From NCBI GenBank assembly GCA_036873755.1, contig JAVTVY010020559.1, positions 1 through 64,000 of the forward strand: a stretch of DNA of 64,000 bases, in the 5' to 3' direction. Below are positions 32,624-41,334 of the stretch, one piece after another. Each line of letters opens with the position of its first letter. Position 1 is the stretch's first letter. The notes beneath the pieces were generated by a model. The model was not told the origin of the DNA and ran no database searches. It saw only the letters and a program-made list of their open reading frames with translations. Both the position numbers and the translations under genes were made by a program. Origin of the DNA: Hanleya hanleyi (taxonomy: Eukaryota; Mollusca; Polyplacophora; Lepidopleurida; Hanleyidae).

Positions 32624-32782
32624 ACCTGACAGTAAATACGAGGGTCAGACACAGTGTGCGTCATTCACCGTTCGTCATTGGGTCAACCATGTCACCGAGG
32701 GACCTGACCATAAATACGAGAGACAGTCAGAGTGTGTGTCATTCACCGTTCGTCATTGGGTCAAGCATGTCACCAGTCCTAC
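32624..32782 (+). repeat. 78-bp tandem duplication of a promoter/start region
   Basis: GGGACCTGAC, a TAAATACGAG box, TCATTCACCGTTCGTCATTGG and an ATGTCACC start are repeated 78 bp apart (ATG at 32689 and 32767). 78 is a multiple of three, so both ATGs are in the same frame. Confidence 0.85.
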
Positions 32783-33297
32783 GAGCCATCCTTCAGCTTA
32801 CACCCCGGGTGGGGTTACACGTCTATGAAGATAAAGTCACCATCGTTGAAGATCGTGGAGATGTTTGCTGGTCGCGCGCTGAGACCGTATCGAATACGCT
32901 TACGCTACACCGTGACGGCTGGACCAAATTTAAACGGGTGTTGATCGGTGAGCTCGACGGAAACCTCATCCACATAGACAATGCCATCTACGTACACCGT
33001 GGACCCTTCTTCCCAGCCCTGGGCCGGTACCAAGACCCTACGCGAGACTTCACCCTAGACCCCGATCTGTGGACAGCCTTCGAGAAAGTGGTGCTTATCG
33101 TGGACCAGCTGTTTACTCCGGACGAACGGTCAGCTGTTCAGTTGGAGTGGGCTCGTGCCCTGAGAGAAGCGGCGGCAGAACCCAATGAACAAATGTCTAG
33201 CAATGAAGCGGAGGCAGACGACGATGCCATTGATTACCCGGTTAGACTCAGTCAGCCCAGTGACATGACCACCCGCTCCTTTGATCTCACGTCATAA
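32767..33297 (+). CDS. element 1 paralogue A, possible PC4-like fold
   Basis: 176 aa from the second duplicated ATG; an in-frame start at 32689 would add 26 residues. The conserved block has WTKFKRV, a YVHRGPFF strand region and an FTLDPDLWTAF segment followed by a helix with VDQL. This pattern (strand, conserved Trp, C-terminal helix) resembles PC4-type single-stranded-DNA-binding domains, but I cannot confirm it. The C-terminal 50 residues are acidic and Ser-rich. Paralogue B follows directly. Confidence 0.5.
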   Translation: MSPVLRAILQLTPRVGLHVYEDKVTIVEDRGDVCWSRAETVSNTLTLHRDGWTKFKRVLIGELDGNLIHIDNAIYVHRGPFFPALGRYQDPTRDFTLDPDLWTAFEKVVLIVDQLFTPDERSAVQLEWARALREAAAEPNEQMSSNEAEADDDAIDYPVRLSQPSDMTTRSFDLTS

Positions 33298-33342
33298 ACT
33301 TTTTGTCTCTATAAGCACGTTTATGCGGATAAGGTCGATATC

Positions 33343-33726
33343 ATGGAGGAGGTGGGAGACATCTGTGAGGCAGACCCTACACAACCGTGCCCGGCTCATA
33401 TTCGTCTGTCCCGAGAGGGCTGGACCAAATTCAAACGGGTGTTATCTGGTGAACTGGGCGGCGACCTCATCCACTTGTGTCACGATGTGTACATCCGACG
33501 CGGCCCTTTCTTTGCTCAATTGGCTCGGCTATATGGGGGTACAGTGCATTTTACCCTTCACCCTGTTCTATGGTCTGCATTGGAAGATGCCGTGGCAGAT
33601 GTGGATCAAGTGCTTATCAAGTGGGCATCAGACGAGTGGGACTGGTCATTTACCATGGACACTGTGCTGGCAGACGCCAAAGAAGAAACTCCGGTCCAAG
33701 ATATACCCGTTATAAATAAACGATAG
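33343..33726 (+). CDS. element 1 paralogue B, possible PC4-like fold
   Basis: 127 aa with the same motifs as paralogue A (EGWTKFKRVL, YIRRGPFF, FTLHPVLW, then a helix). It lies in the same frame as A, 45 bases after A's stop. Homology to A begins upstream of the first ATG (from about 33310), so the gene either lost its original start or was once joined to A. A TATA-like CTATAAGC is at about 33307. The tail is acidic. Confidence 0.5.
   Translation: MEEVGDICEADPTQPCPAHIRLSREGWTKFKRVLSGELGGDLIHLCHDVYIRRGPFFAQLARLYGGTVHFTLHPVLWSALEDAVADVDQVLIKWASDEWDWSFTMDTVLADAKEETPVQDIPVINKR
33711..33720 (+). promoter_or_regulatory. TATA box of the integrase
   Basis: TATAAATAAA, 43 bp upstream of the integrase ATG and overlapping the end of paralogue B. 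Confidence 0.5.
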
Positions 33727-33753
33727 AGCCAGGGTCCATCATCATTTGTCACC

Positions 33754-34820
33754 ATGAAGAGCTGGGAGAAGGTGTTGGATAACTTATACTACAGTCCCGA
33801 CAGTCCGGCGGCCTATAGCGCATTGACGGCTCTCTATCGAGCGGCCAAATCCCAGGGGATACAACGTGCTCAAGTCCGAGATTGGTTAAGAAAACAAGAC
33901 ACCTATACCTTACATCGAGCTGCCCGTCGCCATTTTCTACGGAACCGGGTCATCGTGGGAGGACTAGATGCCCAATGGCAAGCGGATTTGGTCGATATGA
34001 GCGCCTTTGCCAAACACAACGATGGGAATCGGTATATCTTGACGTGCATCGATATCCTGTCGAAGTATGCGTGGGTGGTACCCATCCGGACGAAAACGGG
34101 GGCGAATCTCATAGCGGCGTTCAAGGACATCTTCAAGACCGGGCGCAAACCCTTGTATTTGCAAACCGACGAAGGCACGGAATTCCTCAACAGACCGTTC
34201 CAACAGTTTCTGAAAGCCCAGAAGGTGTTTTTCTTCCATACCTACAACGAGACCAAGGCTTCCGTGGTGGAAAGGTTCAACAGGAAATTCAAAGGCCGCA
34301 TGTATAATATTTCACCTATAAGAATACAAGGCGGTATATCGATGTTCTCCCGAAACTTGTGAGTGGTTACAATCGAGGCTATCACCGGAGTATAGAGAGA
34401 GCCCCCATTACCGTGACCCAACGCAATGAAGCCCAAGTCCGCCGTGTCTTGTACCCCAGGCAATCGCAGCGAACGACGAAGGAGGTGTACAAGGTCCCTG
34501 TACGGATCAGTAAAGTCAAAGGTCAATTTGAGAAAAGTTACTTGCCCAACTGGAGCGATGAGCACTTCCTGATTAAACGGCGCCTACCCCGACAGCAGCG
34601 AGTCTATGAACTGGAAGATCTTCAAGTGGAACCGTTGCTAGGGAAGATTTACGAGACGGAATTACAGCTTGTCGTAAAAACAGAGCAAGACTACTACACG
34701 GTGGAGCAGATGTTGAAAACGGAACGTCGACGTGGCAAACTGTTTCATTTCGTCAAATCGCAAGGCTGGCCCAGTTCCTTCAATTCCTGGGTCGCTGCCA
34801 ACCAGATGAAACGACTATAA
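33754..34820 (+). pseudogene. Polinton retroviral-type (DDE) integrase, frameshifted
   Basis: Catalyses insertion of the linear element and creates the 6-bp target duplication. N-terminal helical region with VRDWLRKQDTYTLH, then the RNase-H-fold core with catalytic Asp in QADLVDM, Asp in QTDEGTEF and Glu in SVVERFNRKFKGRM. A one-base loss near 34309 shifts the frame; the first frame ends at 34362. The remainder (to 34820) continues in another frame, with a C-terminal chromodomain-like part (YYTVEQML and a GWPSSFNSW motif). Full length would be about 355 residues, normal for the family. No HHCC zinc domain is evident. Confidence 0.88.
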
Positions 34821-34870
34821 AGCCAGACACCAGTGCCGTCATCCTTCATTCCACGTTCGACCACGGTGCT

Positions 34871-35119
34871 ATGGACAAACAGCAGCTGCCTCTGAACACA
34901 GCGTCTCCCAAAACGCACAAAGCGCAAGTGGGCTTTGTGAAGATATTGCTAACCCTGCTGAGTGTGTTGTACGGAGGTGTGTTTCACGACGTAGCCTATG
35001 TCAGCACGCTACTTAACCAACTGAGAACTCCAGCTGTGAGTGGCAGTGAAACCAGCCACATCGAGCTCCACACCAAGTATACAGTCAACACCTACACCAA
35101 GTACACCCACTACGTCTGA
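34871..35119 (+). CDS. small element 1 protein with a hydrophobic segment
   Basis: 82 aa. Residues about 19-45 are hydrophobic (VGFVKILLTLLSVLYGGVF), followed by a Thr/Tyr-rich tail. A TATA box lies at 34816-34822. Probably a membrane-associated accessory protein; no family recognised. The frame overlaps an alternative Thr/Pro-rich frame that I do not favour. Confidence 0.4.
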   Translation: MDKQQLPLNTASPKTHKAQVGFVKILLTLLSVLYGGVFHDVAYVSTLLNQLRTPAVSGSETSHIELHTKYTVNTYTKYTHYV

Positions 35120-35248
35120 AAACCCACCGGATTTCATCCCTCACAGTGAACAGACAACGACGACCGACGATGTACCCACCACCACTCCAGTTCACTCGTA
35201 CCAAATTTACAAGAGCGGGTTACCACGACAGCGCATACACCTCCAACC

Positions 35249-36329
35249 ATGGCCCCTCGATTGCAGCATCCCTTCACTTGCGTCATCGCAGGACCGACGG
35301 GTTCCGGCAAAACGCACTTCGTCAGGAAGCTCCTTCAACACGCCGACAGCCGACAGCATGACCCATTGCCCGAATAGTGTAGTGTTACGGAGAATGGCAG
35401 GCAGCGTATGCAGCAATGCCCCACACCACGTTCGTGGAAGGCCTACCCAACCTGGCCGATTTGGAACCGGACACCTTGGTGGTTCTGGATGATCTCGTGG
35501 CGGAGACGGATGCGCGGGTCACCCAACTCTTCACCAAAGGCAGCCACCATCGACGGCTCAGCATCATCTACATTGTGCAGAATCTGTTCAGTAAAAACAA
35601 AGAACATCGGAACATCAGCTTAAATTACAACACATATAAGGGAAGTGGGAAGAGGTGCCGACATACTGACTGTGTCACATGACTTCACAGAATAGTCTTC
35701 TGGTAAACCTATTCTAAAACACATACCAAGAATCTAACGATTCGTGATATGTGTTGTATCTCAGGTACGCTTTTATTGTACCTGTTCATGTGGCAACTTG
35801 GATGATATGACCACACGGCCCCTAGCACCGGCATTAGCGGTATTAGATACAAATCTAGAGAGCTATGATGGAAATGCTCTGACAACTCGTATACTGGTAA
35901 TTGGTGAGCTGTTTCGCTGTGACAACTCGTACATTGGAGATTGGTGAGCTGTATCGTCGTCAGATGTAAATGACGGTAATTAACACAAAAGACTAGTCTG
36001 TAAGGCCCGATGTCGACCCAGCATCAACTTCCCGCAAATGCCAACATATATCAAAGACCAAAAGGTCTGTATAGGGGGCGGGCCTCGGGGACGAAAGAGC
36101 CCACTACCTGGTGGTCTTCAAAAACCCGAGAGATACCACTCAACTGCTGCACCTGGCGAGACAGATGTATCCCGGCCGCACACCGTTTGCGTTGGAAGCC
36201 TTTAAAGATGCGACAACCCCTCAGCACGGGTATATGCTCTTCGACCTCAAGCAAGCCACCCCCAATCACCTTCGACTACGGACCGGCATCTTTCCCAGAG
36301 GGACCCACCACGTGTACCTGCAAAAATAA
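35249..36329 (+). pseudogene. A32/FtsK-type packaging ATPase, broken
   Basis: Packages the genome into capsids in Polintons and related viruses. The N-terminal part has Walker A GPTGSGKT (residues about 15-22). A later frame (from about 35380) has the Walker B segment DTLVVLDDL and a VQNLF motif. The C-terminal part (about 36090-36329) begins HYLVVFKNPRD and ends at a TAA. Breaks: a frameshift near 35372 with a nearby in-frame TAG, and an insertion of about 460 bp (35630-36090) of host-repeat sequence. Confidence 0.85.
35630..36090 (+). mobile_element. host-repeat insertion inside the ATPase gene
   Basis: Non-viral sequence separating two ATPase-coding parts. 35744-35880 is similar to 61765-61880, sharing CGCTTTTATTG, CTGTTCATGTGG, CCCTAGCACC and TTAGATAC motifs in order. 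A short internal repeat (GACAACTCGTA...GGTGAGCTGT) occurs twice at 35880-35950. Exact ends and target duplication are unclear. Confidence 0.6.
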
Positions 36330-36387
36330 TGTAAACACACCCACAGTGGCTCCCCCAGCTGGAGTGTGTGTGTTTGATGATGGGGAT

Positions 36388-36393
36388 AATAAA
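36388..36393 (+). terminator. polyadenylation signal after the ATPase
   Basis: AATAAA about 60 bp after the ATPase stop, in a GATAATAAAAAGGATT context. Confidence 0.5.
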
Positions 36394-36486
36394 AAGGATT
36401 AATACCACAGCATGGTTGACTTTGTCTCTGTTCTCTGAGGTAGATAAAAAGAGCAGAGTTGTGGGTTCTGGCATTAGTTGTACATG

Positions 36487-36821
36487 ATGTCTGCGCGAGT
36501 ACGTAAGCACGCTCCGACGCTCCGTGTATTGAAGACGGCCCCACACGAGTTGGTCCGAACCATTGTACGCGGTGCGGACCCTGACCTTGTCTGTGCGAGA
36601 TCGGGTACAACCTGTTAAAAGGCAACGTACCACTGACTCCGGCTCAGAAGACCAAGTTGACCAAGCATTAGACAGGTCTCCGAACCCTAGTCCAGAAGCG
36701 AGTCTCGCAAACACAAAAGAAAAAGGTGTTACAGAAAGGCGGCATTCTCGGGGCCATCTTAGCACCGTTGGCCGCTTTCGTGTTGGGTCCAGTATTGGGT
36801 GGACTCTTCGGCCGACAATGA
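36487..36821 (+). pseudogene. PX-like small basic/hydrophobic protein, broken
   Basis: A family seen in Polintons: N-terminal helical part, a Lys/Arg-rich stretch ending KKKVLQKGG, then a hydrophobic Gly/Ala/Leu tail (LAPLAAFVLGPVLGGLFG) and a stop overlapping the next ATG (ATGA at 36818). A frameshift near 36590 separates the start (MSARVRKH) from the rest, and a TAG at 36669 interrupts the second frame. Probable role: capsid-associated or membrane-active small protein (from family knowledge). Confidence 0.6.
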
Positions 36822-37656
36822 ACCACACGAAAAAAATGGTCCTCGTCGAACCACGGTTCTTTCAAAATCTCCAATCGCCCTATCCTGTCCCACCTACGGT
36901 GAAGACCATAAACACCCTCGATGAAGAGATGCAACAGATCTTACAAAGACCGGGGTTAAGCGACAGTGAGAAAGTACAACGGTACAATGAGACGCTTCAA
37001 CGGTACATGACGTTCATGGACCAATACAAAACCCTCTCTACCCCAGCGTCACCACCACCAACACCACCACGCGACACACCGCCGACCTCAGCACCGCCCC
37101 AACAGCCGCCATTACCAGGGGTACCACCCACAGCCCCACAGTTGGTGGAAGACGAAGTGCTGTAGAGTGTACCTGCATCGTTCAAGAAACAAGCTGGCCT
37201 GGTATTACAACGGATGAAACAGAATCCTAACATGACTTGGAATGATAAAGGCGAACTCCTGGTACAGAATCAAGTGGTCCCCGGGACCCACATGACGGAT
37301 TTAGTGAATGACCTGATGCGTCAACGCAGGTCGCACACGGATCCTCGAGGATGGGAGGTCTTCGCTCAAGGCTTGAAAGACATGCATGTACCACAGGAAT
37401 TGGTGGGGAATCCCCAGCGCTGGGCCTGGATGCAGCGGACCCAGCAATCGCCGAGTGGCCCACTACCTTCTTGGGAAGCTGAGTGGGAACCGGAGTCACC
37501 CCCCAAAACACCACCACATGGGCACCTTCTTTTCACGCCTTTAAAAAACCACCCTTGACCAAGACACCCCACATCTCCAGAGACGTGACACGTAGCAAGT
37601 CACCGCGACGAACACAACGCCGGACACAACCGCCCAAGGCCTGGAACACCTATTAA
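36818..37656 (+). pseudogene. conserved Polinton protein of unknown function, interrupted
   Basis: Begins MNHTKKMVLVEPRFF and runs through a helical N-terminal part into a Pro/Thr-rich linker. A TAG at 37163 interrupts the frame, and the same frame then continues with the conserved second half (NDKGELLVQ, HMTDLVNDLMRQRR, GWEVFAQGL, VPQELVGNPQRW). A frameshift near 37535 moves the basic C-terminal tail (Lys/Arg/Ser-rich, ending at 37656) into another frame. This protein occurs in many invertebrate Polintons; its function is not established. Confidence 0.65.
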
Positions 37657-37689
37657 AACCAACAGCAGCAGCAGGACAGCTCAGTCGCC

Positions 37690-38478
37690 ATGTTTTACCT
37701 CACCCTACCCAGTAACAGTTCGCTGGATGTGTTTCCTGATAACACCTTGGCCAAGTACGTCACCCAGTTACCGCAACCGTTGCATTTACCTGGACGATGG
37801 GAATGTGGCCTCGTGGATATCCAATACCCTTACTCGTGGTACAACGTGCGAGCCAATGAAGTGTGGTACGAGGTGACCTACGAAGGCAAAGACACCCGAC
37901 TCACCCTCCCCGAAGGCCAATACGATACTCCCAAGAAGTTCATGCAGGGACTGACAAGACTGTTGCATTATAAGGCTCTACGGGAGGTCACGAATGTTTC
38001 AAAACCCATCAAAACCTTTCCCTTTAAGAATCACGTGGACTTCGATTACAACGCACACAACGACAAGGCACAGATCATCCTCACCGCCAACGTGAGTGTC
38101 GTACTGAGTCCTATCCTACAGCAAATGCTGGGTTTCGATCTACAGACGTTCGCTGGTCCGACCGCCCACCAAGGCCAGCTCCCGATGGATATCAAGTCGG
38201 GTATGTACGGACTCTACGTCTACTCGGACGTGGTCGACAACCACATCGTGGGCGATATCAACACACCTCTGTTACGGGTGGTCCCCATTAAAAAGACGTA
38301 TGGAGACCAAGTTACCCACAGTTTCACCCACATGCTCTACCTACCCGGACGACAAACCGACATCAACACTATCACGGTGGATATAAGAGATGACACGGGA
38401 CGAACGGTGGCATTCGAACGCGGGAAAGTGGTGCTGACACTTCATTTTCGACAAGCACGTGCTCCCCACTTTGTATAA
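37690..38478 (+). CDS. Polinton minor capsid (penton) protein
   Basis: 262 aa, intact. Typical start MFYLTLPSNSS, then LPQPLHLPGRWECGLVDIQY and a series of beta-strand-like segments consistent with a single jelly roll. In Polintons and adintoviruses this protein forms the capsid vertices. A TATTAAAA box lies 39 bp upstream. Its stop overlaps the next start by one base (TAATG). Confidence 0.8.
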   Translation: MFYLTLPSNSSLDVFPDNTLAKYVTQLPQPLHLPGRWECGLVDIQYPYSWYNVRANEVWYEVTYEGKDTRLTLPEGQYDTPKKFMQGLTRLLHYKALREVTNVSKPIKTFPFKNHVDFDYNAHNDKAQIILTANVSVVLSPILQQMLGFDLQTFAGPTAHQGQLPMDIKSGMYGLYVYSDVVDNHIVGDINTPLLRVVPIKKTYGDQVTHSFTHMLYLPGRQTDINTITVDIRDDTGRTVAFERGKVVLTLHFRQARAPHFV

Positions 38479-38882
38479 TGAAGGCGCCTTACGAGTGCGA
38501 TGCACGCAGCTATATGGACTATTATGCCCAACAGGCCGGAGGTGGCCTTCCGGTCTTCAGTGGTGCGCGCATGCAACGAGGACATGGGCTGGGGAACATA
38601 CTCGGGAGCATCGTCAAAACGTTCCTGCCCTTGGTGACGCGTGGGGTGAAAGCAATCGGCAAACAAGCGGTACGCAGTGGACTGCAAGTCGCCGGTGATG
38701 TCTTGGGGGGTACGGCATCCAAAGAAGCCTTGAAACGGCGGGCCAAAGAAGCAGGAGGCGTGTTGGTAGCCAAAGCACAACGCACCGTAGGGAATAAAAG
38801 ACCTGCACCACCGAGACCACGCACCAGTCGACGACCGACCCAGAGACGACGCACATCGAAGACCCAGGATATCTTTTCTTAA
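38478..38882 (+). CDS. adenovirus pVI/pX-like minor capsid protein
   Basis: 134 aa, intact. Tyr-rich N-terminus (YMDYYAQQAGGGLPVF), then RGHGLGNILGSIVKTFLP, an amphipathic segment, and a strongly basic C-terminus. GG-containing sites near residues 21-24 and around LGGT could be cut by the adenain-type protease encoded at 40177 (inference). Related proteins in Polintons are compared with adenovirus pVI, which disrupts membranes during entry. Confidence 0.65.
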   Translation: MKAPYECDARSYMDYYAQQAGGGLPVFSGARMQRGHGLGNILGSIVKTFLPLVTRGVKAIGKQAVRSGLQVAGDVLGGTASKEALKRRAKEAGGVLVAKAQRTVGNKRPAPPRPRTSRRPTQRRRTSKTQDIFS

Positions 38883-38885
38883 AAC

Positions 38886-40175
38886 ATGTCCTTAATCCAC
38901 GTCTTGCCCCTCCACCAACAGTGAATTTGATTTGTGGACCGTCCCGCCCACACAGACCAGTGCCGAACAAGGATTATGGGTGGAGCATCTCTCGCTCTCC
39001 AGCATCAACGAAACAGGGCCCATCGAGTTCACTATCAGTAATGCGGATACGGCCTATGTGGATTTAGCCCATACATACTTGTATGTGAAAGCCAAGGCCT
39101 TCAATGGGGATGGCTCCAGAATCGTCGACCAAGCAACGGTGGGCCCGACGAATCTCTGGCTGCACTCTATGTTTCAACAGGTGGATATATTTCTCAGCGA
39201 CAAACTCATCAGTGATTCGACCAACACGTACCCCTATCGAGCCTACATCGAGACGCTGTTGTCGTATGGACGAGAGGCTAAAAAATCTCAGCTCACAGCC
39301 GCTTCATTCTACCAGGACACAGCCGAGCACATGGGCGTAGAGAACGACAATGCGGGATATAACAAACAGAAGGCTTTGACCGCGAACGGCGTCTCGATGG
39401 ATCTCATGGGTCGACTGCACGCAGACATCTTCATGCAAAACCGGTACCTCTTAAACAAGATCCCCATCAAAATCCGACTGATACGGGCGCCTCCGACCTC
39501 CGCCTTGATGGCCATTAACGTAGAGGGGCATGCAGCTGACTATAAGATTGTTACCCAAGACGCAGTCCTGTATGTCCGAAAAGTGAAACCGAATCCAGCC
39601 GTTCAATTGGGACACCTCAAAGCCCTGGAAACAAAACCAGCCCAGTACCCTATCCGACGTGTGCAAACCAAAGTGTTCTCTGTGTCTGCTGGAAATATGA
39701 GTGCCAACAAAGAAAACCTGTTCCTGGGGGAACTACCCAAGCGATTGATCCTGGCCTGTGTGGAAAATACCAGTTTCAGCGGAGCCTACCCAGAGAACCC
39801 GTTTGACTTCAAACATTTCGGCATCAATTTTGTGGCCCTGCATGTGGATGGACAACAGGTCCCAGCCACGGACTTAACACCGAACTTTGGGCGAGCGAAT
39901 TTCATTCGAGCCTATTTACAACCACCGGTCAAATCAACCAGGACGAAGGGAATATGATCAGTCGAGAGGACTACGCGAACGGATACACGTTGTTCTGTTT
40001 CGATCTGACCCCCACCTTAGAGAACGACCATCAGCTGGCCCTCGCCAAGAAAGGCAATTTACGGTTGGAAATCCACTTTGCACGAGCCCTCCGGAGCACC
40101 GTCTGCTACGCCGAGTTTGACAACATCATTCAAGTGGACAAGGCGCGCAACGTCCTGTGTGACTTTGCCACCTAA
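38886..40175 (+). pseudogene. major capsid protein (double jelly roll), two frameshifts
   Basis: Forms the hexon-type capsid shell in Polintons/adintoviruses. The probable ATG (38886) is separated by a frameshift near 38900-38922 from the main frame, which is open to 39957 and contains DLWTVPPTQTS, GPIEFTISN, LHSMFQQVDIFLSD, LNKIPIKIRLIR and PKRLILACVEN. A second single-base loss near 39912 moves the C-terminal part (ISREDYANGYTLFCFDLTP, then LRLEIHFARAL, to 40175) into another frame. Overall length about 430 residues is normal for the family. Confidence 0.85.
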
Positions 40176-40176
40176 C

Positions 40177-40649
40177 ATGGATACAGACCAGATAAACACC
40201 CAGCTGGAGAATGACCCAGAGACACGTATGGTCTTTCAAGGGGTGTTCACCCGAGATGTGTTCCCATTAGGCCGTGTGTATCCTGCTGCTTACGTTCTCA
40301 ACACGGACCCGATGGATCGGCCCGGTGAACATTGGGTGGCCGTGTACTTGACAGAACAGCAGGGCGAATACTTTGACCCGTACGGCCTGCCACCCCTCCA
40401 TCCCGATTTAACAGACTTCATGGATGAAGACACAGAGACGTGGTGTTGGAACAGTCAACGTTGCAAAGCCTGACCAGTAGCGTGTGCGGACAATATTGCT
40501 TGTTTTACCTGTACCATCGATGCCGGGGAAGGACCTTATCTACCATCGTACAGATGTTTGACGAATACCCCAAGGCCGAGGACCGAGATGTACTCGTATA
40601 TGACTGGGCCGCCCATCATTTCAATGTACAAGCCCCGTTCTGGGCTTAA
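40177..40649 (+). pseudogene. adenain-like (Ulp1-fold) maturation protease, frameshifted
   Basis: Cysteine protease that matures capsid proteins. Catalytic His in GEHWVAVY, acidic residue in YFDPYGLPP, Gln in the LEQSTLQS region and Cys in SSVCGQYC. The frame containing His and Asp ends at 40473; the Cys part is in another frame from about 40440. A single-base loss near 40440-40460 explains it. About 157 residues in total, slightly short for adenain. Followed by hairpin repeats and AATAAA. Confidence 0.82.
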
Positions 40650-40770
40650 GTTCTTTCAATGTACAAGCTCCCTGTTCTGGGCTTAAGTTCTTTCACGAAA
40701 AGCCCCCTGTTCTGGGCTTAAGTTCTATCTATTTCAATGTACAAGCCCCCTGTTCTGGGCTTCAGTTTTC
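40619..40770 (+). repeat. 3' hairpin repeats
   Basis: Four copies of a 33-40 bp unit (TTTCAATGTACAAGCCCC...TTCTGGGCTTAAG), the first being the last codons of the protease. Each can form a hairpin with AAGCCC/GGGCTT stems. They precede the polyadenylation signal at 40810. Confidence 0.8.
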
Positions 40771-40809
40771 ACGTGGTTGTTCTTACGTTGTTGTTGTTAG
40801 TTATTGTTG

Positions 40810-40815
40810 AATAAA
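40810..40815 (+). terminator. polyadenylation signal of the capsid block
   Basis: AATAAA followed by AAAACAAAATG; located about 160 bp after the protease stop. Confidence 0.55.
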
Positions 40816-40859
40816 AAACAAAATGAGATCTCACCAAAAAACCCTGTCTTGTGTGTTTT

Positions 40860-41334
40860 CTATATGAGCATAATGCATGAAGGCTATAACAGACATGTGG
40901 GGATTCGGTGAAACTGGCTTTGAACACCGTGGAGAAAGTAGCCAATCAGTGGCCTAGGATGGGGCCAAATGTAACCCATCCATGTCCAGAAAACATTACC
41001 CGGATGTACAAGAATCCGGATATAGGCGCGGACGTAGGCGAAAGCATTCTAGTACCCGGATGTAGGCGCAGACGTGAGCGAATTTCTAGTACCCGTCCAT
41101 TGGTCCTTTTATCGATCACTCACTGGCTCTTTTTCTCGACCGCTGATTGGTCCAAATGGAACGGCCCATCCTTCCCAGGTTCATTTACAATCCCCTTTTT
41201 GTGTTCAAGTTCTGTATATCGATGCCGCAACATTGTTGCCGAACATTGCCGAAAGGGAGACCTTTGACCTTTTGACCTGGATGTGACCCTTCACCTTTTG
41301 ACCCGAAATTCACCCGCGCCCTTCCGGTGATGCC
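40860..41334. other. non-coding right flank of element 1
   Basis: No gene. Contains two ACCCGGATGT motifs with GGCGCGGACGT-type sequence (41000-41090) matching the tandem repeat at 31820-32040. The segment near 41250-41320 with GACCTTTTGACCTGGATGTG is shared with the remnant at 43310-43370. Confidence 0.6.

Noticed and set aside
35040..35492. 150-codon Thr/Pro-rich frame overlapping the ATPase start
   Set aside because: Overlaps the Walker A-bearing ATPase in another frame; the ATPase reading is the conserved one.
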